Origin: Batillaria attramentaria
Taxonomy: Eukaryota; Mollusca; Gastropoda; Batillariidae
Reading direction: 5' to 3'
Assembly (NCBI GenBank): GCA_018292915.2
Contig: JACVVK020000203.1
Span: 429,001-493,000, forward strand
Length of the DNA: 64,000 bases
A program made the position numbers and the translations under genes. The notes under the pieces were generated by a model. That model was given only the letters and a program-made list of their open reading frames with translations, was not told the origin of the DNA and did no database searches. Positions 35,719 through 44,461 of the stretch are shown here, one piece after another. The stretch's first letter is position 1. Every line of letters starts with the position of its first letter.

Positions 35719-37098
35719 GAGGCATGGAGCCTGTCTGTGTCTTGGATTTCTCATGATCTGCTGGCACGTGACGAGGTCGTCAGCCACGTGATGACTAAAA
35801 CAGAAAACATTTAGTACCGTTGAACTTTGTCTATTTTTATGTTATTTTATGAATGAATTTATTTTTTATCGGGGGATGCCAAAGCTTAAACGCTATCTAG
35901 TTGGAGCCTTTCAGAAATCTTTTAGGAATACAAAAGGGTCACCCGGACTATGTCGGACCCAGCTCTTCTTGGTTTTAGTTTGGAGGAAATATTTACAAGA
36001 CATACTTTTGGGATTTCTTCCTTATCGAAAGAGGGTATGGCCATTGTTGTGAAGGCCTGACCTTGGGGGAAGGGGGATGCTTTTGGTGCTCAAGCACCCA
36101 TCTTTCAAACCCCCCCCCCCCACCCCCGACCAAATTGCAGAGGTAATAAAAAATCAGCATGTAGTTTCCTCTTTCCTGTGCTGGAGCACCCTCCCCCCTA
36201 CCCCCTCCTTCCCCACGTCTGAGTGTCGAAGCATTTCCCTCCCCCCCCCCCCTCGGTTGCCCGGACTATGCATCACTCCCGTTTGCGTTGAACTCTTCGT
36301 TGTTTTTAGTTTGCAGGAGGGTGGGTGGGTGGGTGTTTGGTGGTTTAACGTCCTTTTTTCACCACAAACGGGTGATATTAAAGACGGGGCAACGATGGAA
36401 AACTGAGCCAGCACAAATATTTGCCTCCAGCTTGGATACGAACTCACGACCCGAGCATTATTAGTCCATCGCTCTACCATTCGGCCACCCCGGCTCCCCT
36501 TAGTTTGCAGGAAATAACTTATATACGAAACATACTTCTCGAATACCTTCCTTGTCAAAATGCGTGCATCACTGTGAGATGCATTACTATATATACACTG
36601 TACCAAGAAAATATGTTGAACAAACTGGAAGATGAAGGAGACGTGACGAGATATTGGGACGCAGACTGTGAGAGTCACATGAACGTTTGACTGGCTCATT
36701 ATGTCGTTGAAGAGTGTGTTGCAGAACGTCGCCCAAGAATAGTTTAGATTAATTACGTTGACGAGCGCGATCAGTACGTGTCTCAAGTTTCTCAGATGTT
36801 TTTGTCCATTGTGGTAGTAAACAGGACAGTGGGAGCAGCTTACACACAGGTGTGATAACGGCAAATGATCGAAAGACAAGAAAAAGCCATCTTCTCTCAG
36901 CAGATTTGCACTTTGGGCGGAATCAACCCAAGCCACAGTAATGAAATCAACTGTCATGTGTCTGAAGTTGTAGCCAAACGTTACCTTCCAATTCCGGACA
37001 TTATCACAGCTGTCAGACACACGGTTTCGTGAAAGGTCTGGTCGTTGTGCAATCCAGCAGAAACTGTCTGTGTGACCTGTATTAGAAACGTGAGCAAA
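35719..37098. other. Spacer between the GPCR and the Toll-like receptor
   Basis: Contains the receptor 3' region, C-runs near 36110 and 36240, and a SINE C copy. A 369-codon minus frame crosses it (36154-37263), but it includes SINE sequence and has no domain; not taken as a gene. Confidence 0.5.
36316..36497 (-). mobile_element. SINE family C
   Basis: Starts with (GGGT)n and GGTTTAACGTCC, ends CGGCCACCCCGGCTCCCC; the B-box complement GATACGAACTC is visible. Confidence 0.85.
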
Positions 37099-38811
37099 AT
37101 GGCGAAAGCCGGATTGTTCTGTGGCGTTTTCACAGTCATGTTCATGTGCCGCTGGCGCTTGGGAAGTGACGCGGAGGTTCAGTACAGTCTGTTGTCGTCT
37201 CTTCGACCTCTGCCTGAACCCTTGGAGCCGTGTGGTGGTGATGCTGGTGTGTGTCAATGTCACGGCAATGTAGCTGACTGTACAGGCCGTGGTTTGGAGA
37301 TTGTTCCTTTCTTTTCCAAACCCATTACAACGTTGCTAATCGGAGGAAACAGAATAGGGGAATGGTTACCTGGCTTATTTGATAATGTAACGGAAATTGC
37401 GATTCTAGATTTGAGCAACAGCGGCATGAGCTCTTTCAAAGTTGAGGTCTTCAGAAAGTTGCAGAACCTAAAAGTTCTGGATTTAAGCGGGAACTTTATG
37501 CACTATGACTGGCAAATATTTCCTAGATTAAGCACAATTACAACGTTAGAACAAGTAGATCTTTCTATTACACGCCTGAGATATGCAAGTGATTGGATGA
37601 CTCTCAGACCGGAATACATTTCCTACGAACGTCCAATGCCTCAGCTAACTATTTTATGGATAAACGGTTACGATGTGAGTGAACTGAATATGACGAAATT
37701 CAAACCGCTTACGATGTTACGAGAGCTAAGTGCTTCAGACACATTAATCAAAGATGTTATTCCTGCCGTCATGCCTACTTTACAAAAGTTGAATTTAAGC
37801 AAAAATAATCTCAACTGTTTTTTTCGCTCGTGGCGTGGTGTTTCCACTTTCGCCGCTTCTACAGAATTTTTCTACCCGAACTTGACTGTTTTGGATCTAG
37901 ACGACAATGGAATAAAAACTCTGAAACCTGAGCGGAATATTGATGAACCGTTGTGTTTTCCACAGCTAACACATCTCAGTTTACAAAGGAATCATATCAA
38001 TCGCATTCCATCTTGGAGCTTTGAGAGTATCGAGAACAACCATTATTATATAAAGAACATGTTTCCAAGACTGAAACACTTACAGTTAAGAAACGCTGGT
38101 AACGATTTTGTCATAGAAGACACTGCTTTCGCGAGTTCTAGTCTACTGACGTTAGATCTAAGTTTTAACTCACTGCTATTTTCCTCCGGCAAGGTCAGTG
38201 GGGACACCTTCAAGGGATGCGTGAACATACTGGAACTAAACCTTGAAGCCAACAACTTCAGTCGTGTGTCAGAAGCTAAACTGATACAATTGTTTACTCC
38301 GCTGGAGTCTTTACAGATCCTCAATCTTGGAAACACACAGCTGAGTAACATCGGAAAGTGGTTATCTAGAACTCTGAGAAATTTGACGGAGCTGTTTCTA
38401 CACAACAACCAGATCACTGTAATCCCAGAGGGTACATTTCACGAAATGCGACTTCTGACCAAACTGAGGCTGGACGGTAACAAGATTTTGGAAATTCCCG
38501 ATGGTGCCTTTGGTGACCTAATGCATCTGCATACACTAGAACTGGATGACAACAGGCTTCTGGAAATCTACGATGGCGCCTTCGACGACCTTGAAAATCT
38601 AGTGAGGCTCAGACTGGATGGAAACCGTATCAGGACAGTCAGTGAGGGAACGTTCAGCCCGGATACACGCGCACGACTGAAGTCTCTGATTCTCAGCAAC
38701 AATCCCTTTGAGTGCACGTGCTCGTTGCTGTGGTTCAGAAACTGGTTGATATCCGAGCAGGAGCTGTTTGAGTACCCCAACAGTCCTTATGGATGTGGAA
38801 ACATGCACTGA
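37099..38811 (+). CDS. Toll-like receptor ectodomain, ended by an in-frame TGA
   Basis: A single-exon frame of 570 residues from ATG 37099. It has a hydrophobic leader (AGLFCGVFTVMFM), an N-terminal cysteine cap (CGGDAGVCQCHGNVADC), then many leucine-rich repeats (ILDLSNSGMSSF; LKVLDLSGNF; LTVLDLDDNGI; LTELFLHNNQITVIPEGTF; LRLDGNKILEIPDGAF), and a C-terminal cap starting CTCSLLWFRNWL. The frame stops at TGA 38809-38811 inside this cap. The same frame continues directly into a transmembrane and TIR part, so the natural product is a single-cysteine-cluster TLR of about 787 residues, a usual size for molluscan TLRs. Either this allele is a pseudogene, or it encodes a secreted LRR protein, or the stop is a sequencing error. 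A position -3 G follows the start rule weakly. Confidence 0.85.
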   Translation: MAKAGLFCGVFTVMFMCRWRLGSDAEVQYSLLSSLRPLPEPLEPCGGDAGVCQCHGNVADCTGRGLEIVPFFSKPITTLLIGGNRIGEWLPGLFDNVTEIAILDLSNSGMSSFKVEVFRKLQNLKVLDLSGNFMHYDWQIFPRLSTITTLEQVDLSITRLRYASDWMTLRPEYISYERPMPQLTILWINGYDVSELNMTKFKPLTMLRELSASDTLIKDVIPAVMPTLQKLNLSKNNLNCFFRSWRGVSTFAASTEFFYPNLTVLDLDDNGIKTLKPERNIDEPLCFPQLTHLSLQRNHINRIPSWSFESIENNHYYIKNMFPRLKHLQLRNAGNDFVIEDTAFASSSLLTLDLSFNSLLFSSGKVSGDTFKGCVNILELNLEANNFSRVSEAKLIQLFTPLESLQILNLGNTQLSNIGKWLSRTLRNLTELFLHNNQITVIPEGTFHEMRLLTKLRLDGNKILEIPDGAFGDLMHLHTLELDDNRLLEIYDGAFDDLENLVRLRLDGNRIRTVSEGTFSPDTRARLKSLILSNNPFECTCSLLWFRNWLISEQELFEYPNSPYGCGNMH

Positions 38812-39462
38812 AAAGACCTAGTTTCATTTTTCTTGAACGAACAGCAGTGTCTTCTCGGTCGTGACGCTTTTGATACCATCGTTGTGAGTACCGTTCTTTT
38901 CACCGCAGCACTGATTCTGACTGCTGTGTTGTACCGCTACCGCTGGCACATCCGTCTGATAATGTACGAGGCATTCCGGGGAAACCCTCAAGCCCGATGG
39001 AGACAGCGTCGGTCGGAAGCCTTCCAGTACGATCTCTTCGTGTCCTACGACAGCGAGGACTCGCGCTGGGTTCACGAACACCTGATGCCTGCACTGGAAG
39101 GAGGCATGGGACTCCGACTGTGTGTGCACCAGCGCGACTTCATCCCGGGCAAGAACATCGTGGACAACATCGTGGACAGCCTGGAGGTCAGCAAGAGGGT
39201 GCTGTCTGTCTTTTCGCCCAACTTTGCCGAGAGTCAGTGGTGCCATTTTGAGCTGGAGATGTGCCTGAGTCACGTTGTGGATAACAATGACGTGATGGTG
39301 ATCGTGATCTTGCAGCACGTACCTGCACGTGACATGTCGGGCGCCATGTTGGCGTTAGTGAACACCACGACTTACATCGAGTGGGTGGAGGACCCTGACG
39401 CCATAGCCTCGTTCTGGCGCCGTATAATGGTGGCTCTAAAAGACATTCTTCCCGTGGAGTGA
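38812..39462 (+). pseudogene. Toll-like receptor transmembrane and TIR part, downstream of the TGA
   Basis: In the same frame as the ectodomain. A membrane span (STVLFTAALILTAVLY) is followed by a TIR domain (about residues 643-785 of the full frame). TIR box 1 is YDLFVSYDSEDSRWV, the BB loop RDFIPGKNI keeps its proline, and box 3 is FWRRI; none is disrupted. Stop TGA at 39460-39462. The known role of the domain is adaptor recruitment (MyD88-type) after ligand binding. Without readthrough, the first ATG here (about 38961) lies after the membrane span. The intact TIR suggests the stop is recent or not fixed. Confidence 0.8.
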
Positions 39463-39945
39463 ACGGGGACTGCTCCTCATGCTTCTGATATAAACAAATC
39501 ACCATTTGTATGTCGCTGACTGCGCTCATGTTTTGTCTGAGGGATAAGATCGATTAGTTAGGCAGCCTGATTACAGGCCGTTCTATCACTTTGTTGTTGC
39601 TGGGTTTAGTCTGCTGCTAATCAAGTTCTTGTTGTGTGTTAATCTGCACATGTCATTTTTTTTCTTTCGTATCTCTTACGATTGACATCGGGCCGGTGGA
39701 GGGCTCTGACGCCATATGATGGTGGCTGCGACAGGCGTTCTTCCCAGGTAGTGAACGGGGGCCTACATACTTTTGGTCTAAACTCTAACCCGACCACCCC
39801 CACCCCCTCCCCCGACCCTCAATTTTAAACCGCACTTAAATGAGGGATAAGCAAGCAGGATGTATTTCGCTACTATGTTATCAACCTTTTGCTACTTTCT
39901 TCCGCTGCCAAATTCGTTAATCTGCGCATGTCATTTTTGTCCATT
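39386..39945. repeat. Degenerate duplicate of the TLR 3' end
   Basis: Bases about 39690-39945 repeat 39386-39680: GTGGAG..CCTGACGCCATA, ATGATGGTGGCT, CATTCTTCCCGTGGAGTGAACGGGG-like, GAGGGATAAG and GTTAATCTGCACATGTCATT recur in order with small deletions. The copy includes only the last TIR codons and 3' flank. Confidence 0.75.
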
Positions 39946-40096
39946 TTAATTTTGCCGAAAAGGAAAAGAGCAGTATGACACGAAAGAAGGCAGCGAATCG
40001 TCAAGAAATGGAGAAGGGGAGGGGGGAGGGCGTTTTACAAGTAGCCTGTACACAGAAATTCAATTCAGTTGAAGAATCAAGGTATGTAGTTGTGCG

Positions 40097-40370
40097 GTAA
40101 ACTCTGTACAGTCTGTGTATACCAGTATATCTCGTGTATACAGTCAAACCTGTGTAAGGCGGTCACCCAAGGGACGGGGTCATACTGACCGCCTTAGACA
40201 GGTGACCGGGGTTATCCAGGGTGGCATGTCAGGGGATCCTCTGGGGTGACCAGGTTAGACAGTGGCATAGCTTATACAGGTGACCGCCTTGGCAGGTTCG
40301 ACTGTATATTTAAAAGTGTATGCATTAAACTCTGTACAGTCTGTATATACCAGTATGTCTCGTGTATATA
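40097..40370. repeat. Direct repeat flanking a small transposon
   Basis: AAACTCTGTACAGTCTGT.TATACCAGTAT.TCTCGTGTATA occurs at about 40099-40140 and 40327-40370, on both sides of the element at 40139-40306. Confidence 0.75.
40139..40306. mobile_element. Tc1/mariner-like MITE
   Basis: The ends TACAGTCAAACCTGTGTAAG and CCTTGGCAGGTTCGACTGTA are imperfect inverted repeats; GGCGGTCAC is mirrored by GTGACCGCC. TA lies at both ends, the Tc1/mariner target. No coding capacity. Confidence 0.7.
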
Positions 40371-40407
40371 TCTTTGAAAGTGTATCGGTGCATTAGCGTC
40401 CCAAGCA

Positions 40408-40800
40408 GGGCTGGAAATGGTTCTTGGTCGACTTGAAAAGGAAGAAAAGTGTACAGCATTAAGTAACCAAGTGACAGTCACGAGCGCGTGTCTGCTAGCG
40501 GCATTCGGGAGCATACTTTCCCAGATTTAAAAAAAAGGACAAAAATTTGTGCAGCTTGGAGCATTTTGGCATGATTTTAAGTGCTTCAGAGGGTACGGGA
40601 CATTTTTTTTTGAGAACGTTTTTTTTTTGGAATTAGAATAAAATCTGTGCAAATTGGGGTGCTTTGGCAGATTTAGACTCAAGAAAACTTTATTAATTTT
40701 TTCGACGGCCGTAAAGGTAGTTAGCGTAAAACAGCCAATTTTCATACCTGCCGTTGCTAATTCTAGTAATATCTATCTAAATAGAGTAGTAGCCAAACAC

Positions 40801-40896
<96 letters not shown>

Positions 40897-41251
40897 GAGT
40901 GCCACGTACAGCAACAGAAACAAAACAGAAATAGCAATGAATCCCTAGTGAAAGGAAACTACGCTCTAATAAAGAACATTTAGAAAGATAAAAAAAAAGA
41001 CTATTATTTGTGATTTTGGTACATTTTGGCGTGATTTTACGTGCCTGAGGGTAAGGGACACTTTTTTTGGAGAATTTATTTGGAATTAGAATAAAATCTG
41101 TGCACATTCAGGTGTTTTGGCATAATTTAGTGCTTCGGAGGAGGAAACGCGCATTTGAATGGGTGGGGGTGGGGGGGCGGGGAATGAAAATGTTTAGCCA
41201 GAGGTAGAAATCCGCCAAAAGAATGAAGATTTTAAGCCCTGCCTAAGTACT
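40408..41251 (-). mobile_element. hAT-like element, family P, expanded by a microsatellite
   Basis: On the minus strand CAGGGCTTAAAATCTTC opens the element and the family motifs CTCTGA.GCAC and TTGCACAGATTTTA follow twice. A (CA)n array of about 90 bases (40801-40893) lies inside. Boundaries are approximate. Confidence 0.45.
40801..40893. repeat. (CA)n microsatellite
   Basis: About 46 CA units. Confidence 0.95.
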
Positions 41252-41380
41252 ATTGCAGTTGTCAAGCCGGTTCAATTTAAGCATCTATTTCTTTCTTCCC
41301 TGTTGGCAGCACATCAGCTACGGCCAAAGGGGCGTAAGTACACTCTAGCTGAAATCAGTTTCTTGTTTCTGGGCACACAC

Positions 41381-41453
<73 letters not shown>

Positions 41454-41454
41454 C

Positions 41455-41510
<56 letters not shown>
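41381..41510. repeat. (TG)n microsatellite, then (GATAAC)n
   Basis: Two long TG runs split by CCATTG at 41453; followed by AGATAACGATAACGATAACG-like hexamers to 41537. Confidence 0.95.
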
Positions 41511-41590
41511 AGATAACGATAACGATAACGATAACGATCTTTTATTTTACAACGGAAGAAGTTATAGGCATACAAAGACCATTTTCAAAC

Positions 41591-41888
41591 TTGCCGTTGC
41601 TACAACTAACCGTAAACAGAAATTCAAAAGAAAAAAATATGCCAGAGAAGGAGAAAAAAATTACATAACAGTGAAATCGCGCCGCGGAAGACTTGCCGTG
41701 GCTACACTACCGTAAACAAGAAAATTCAAAGAAAAATATGCAGAGAAGGGAGAAAAAAAAAAATTACATAACAGGAAATCGCTCGCGGAGAGCTTGCCGT
41801 GGCTACACGTACCGTAGACAAAACAAGAAAAAATTCAAAGAAAAATATGCAGAGAAGGAGAAAAAATTACATAACAGGAAATCGCGCG
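41591..41888. repeat. Three tandem copies of a ~98-base unit
   Basis: Each unit contains CTTGCCGTGGCTACA, CCGTA.ACA, AAATTCAAAGAAAAATATGC, AGAGAAGG and TTACATAACAGGAAATCGC. Ends in an alternating (CG)n/(CA)n stretch at 41881-41996. Confidence 0.8.
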
Positions 41889-41932
41889 CGCGCGCGCGCG
41901 CACACGACACACACAGTGCAACACATACCACA

Positions 41933-41967
<35 letters not shown>

Positions 41968-41996
41968 ACACACAACACACACACACCACACACGCA
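41881..41996. repeat. (CG)n-(CA)n alternating tract
   Basis: About eight CG units followed by interrupted CA runs; possible Z-DNA-forming sequence. Confidence 0.85.
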
Positions 41997-42158
41997 TGCG
42001 CGACAAGCATAATTATACACAAAATCATAATATCAGTTATGATGTACATACTCATGGGACTAGCGCTGGTGTATCATGGTTATGTAAGTTGCGTGACAGG
42101 TTTTGTTGGTAAGAAGTGAACTTTGTTGAATGGGCAAGACGGATGGGTAATAAATCAT

Positions 42159-42413
42159 TTATGCAGTTTCTGATGCCAGGTAGTTGAAGAGACTTTTCCT
42201 GAATGATGATTGCGATCCATTGCTAGTAATGTTTAGAGGGAGACTGTTCCAAAGAGAGGCACCGGAGAAGGAGAGACTTGATTTAAAAATATCTATCCTC
42301 GGACGTGGCGGTATAAAGCGTTGCGTTGATGAGGGATAGCGTGGATCAGACGTGGTAAAGAGGCTGCTGATGTACTGTGGCAGAACGCCTTTGCGGATTT
42401 TGAACATGAACAT
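42159..42413 (-). mobile_element. LINE 3'-tail fragment, 84 codons still open
   Basis: The minus frame has YPSSTQRFIPPRPRIDIFKS, LSFSGASLWNSLP and FRKSLFNYLASE, the usual end of a LINE reverse-transcriptase ORF. The catalytic part is absent. Confidence 0.8.
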
Positions 42414-42438
42414 ACCTTTGTTTAAGATAAGATGTTTC

Positions 42439-42441
<3 letters not shown>

Positions 42442-42476
<35 letters not shown>

Positions 42477-42621
42477 ACGCGGAACGAACGAACGAACGAA
42501 CGAACGATCGAAACTTTATTTTACAAGGATAAAAGATTAGGAGCGCATTTAGATCTTGTTCTTGTTAAACTACAAATACTAGGAGAGACTGAGAGAGAGA
42601 AACTGAAATTGAAATAACTTT

Positions 42622-42664
<43 letters not shown>
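42442..42664. repeat. (GA)n, (GAAC)n and second (GA)n arrays
   Basis: (GA)n at 42442-42473, GAACGAAC-type tetramers at 42478-42506, (GA)n at 42627-42664. Confidence 0.9.
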
Positions 42665-42666
<2 letters not shown>

Positions 42667-42859
42667 TAAAACTGGAAAGTGTTCACTATACCGGTGCATA
42701 TAGGTTCAGCATTCGTGTATCATCAGTGCTGATCTAAGCTTCTTCGACAGTCTTGTTTGTACAGGTTCCGCCGGTCACGACAATAAACAATTGAATTCCC
42801 AAGTGACTAATCAGTTTCGAAACTATTGTTTACTTTGTATGTCAGTGTTGTGCCAGTGT

Positions 42860-42923
42860 GTGTTACCGGGCCGCGGTCAGTGTGCGAGTGTGTGTGCGTG
42901 TGTGTGTGCTCTGTGTGTGCGTG

Positions 42924-42958
<35 letters not shown>

Positions 42959-43220
42959 TGTGCGCGCGCGCGCTGCGTGTGCGAGTGAGTGTTTGTTCAG
43001 TTTACACGGTGTGTGTGCCGGTGTGACGGATTAATGATAATATAATGATAATAATTATGAATCGTACCACTTGTAAGTACTAGTAACGCAAAATTCTCAC
43101 AAATTGACTCTGTGCGCGTGTCAGTTCCGGCGGCATTCTGACTGCCGAAGTTCACTAGTATCACCAAGTATAAAATATTATGAAACACACACACACACAC
43201 ACCGGCACACACACACACCG

Positions 43221-43273
<53 letters not shown>

Positions 43274-43620
43274 CACTGACACCGGCCGCGGGCACACACA
43301 CCGTGACTGACACACCGCCGGCCTCACACACACACAGACACCGTGTCAGTCACACACACACCGGCACAAACACTGACACACACACACACACACGGCCGTG
43401 TCAGTCACACACACACACACACACTGACACACACACACCGTCACACACACTGACACACACACACACACTGACACCGTGTCAGTCACACACACTCACACCG
43501 TCACACGGCCGTGTCAGTCACACACACACAACACCGTCACACACACACACACACACACACACTGCCACACACACACACTGACACACACACACACTGGCAC
43601 ACACACAGTGACACTGTGGC
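42860..43620. repeat. Compound TG/CA satellite with palindromic spacers
   Basis: (TG)n at about 42885-42970 is followed 200 bases on by (CA)n with recurring spacers ACCGGC, CTGACACCGTGTCAGTCAC and CACGGCCGTGTCAGTCAC (43186-43620). CACGGCCGTG and GACAC-CGTGTC are palindromic, so the array can form repeated hairpins. Confidence 0.8.
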
Positions 43621-43979
43621 ACCGCTGGGCACGCCGGGCCACACTGACTGACAACTTCAGCTGACCAGCTGAATCAGTCAAGACTGAGGAGGTAAACGGA
43701 CCGACTAGTCGAAAGCCAGCCGGAACAGATACGTTTTCAAATCAGACTTGAAACGATCTACGTGCATCCGAGTCAGTCAGTCACGGTCACTGAGTTTTCC
43801 GCTTTCGGCGACTGACGAATCAGCTGTGGAGTCAGTTAATATTACCTACTCAGTCAAACTGACGAAGTTCAAGTTGTCGTCTTATTTTTTTATTGTATCA
43901 CTCCGCCTTGCCAACGCCATCTTAGCTGGTTCAGCAGAAAAAAAAACAACTAACTGAACTTGGAGTGATCATCAGTCAC

Positions 43980-44461
43980 TGACCGGTCCGGGCTCCGCCG
44001 GTCAGCCCCCGGCGCCGCCGGCCGCCGCCAGGTCACCGACACCGGGGTGGCCACTACTGATCACGGTGACGCCAGAAAACAGGCTAAAATGTCGTGAATA
44101 CCCGTTAGAATTATCTGAGTTAACTTCTTTTTCAGTCAAAATACTGCACTGATTTGGACTTTACCCCGCCGATTTGCAACTTGAAGGCAGCCAGTGTATG
44201 CTCCGATTGGAGCGATCCGTTGGGCCACCGGGGCCAATGCGATATTTGTAAACCCCAACACAGAACTTGTCCCTCGGCCGCCATCACTCATGACGCACTG
44301 GTGGGGCGGAGTGTGCGAAGGGAAGCAACTCTCCGACCCTAGACTCAGAGTGCAGTCTCTTTCCATGACTCGCCGAGAGCACATGGTTACAACACGAAGA
44401 TAGGATCCGACACGGACTGCTTACTTTGTGTTTAATTTCAGTGAACTTTTGCATTTGAATC
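43980..44461 (+). promoter_or_regulatory. GC-rich region and probable 5' UTR of NUFIP1
   Basis: 43985-44060 is very GC- and CpG-rich (CCCCCGGCGCCGCCGGCCGC). A TTTAATTTCAG acceptor-like site at about 44431-44441 suggests a 5' UTR intron just before the start codon. Transcription start was not located. Confidence 0.4.

Noticed and set aside
36154..37263. 369-codon open frame on the minus strand
   Set aside because: It crosses a SINE, poly-C and the TLR 5' end, shows no domain and has atypical composition; chance openness is more likely.
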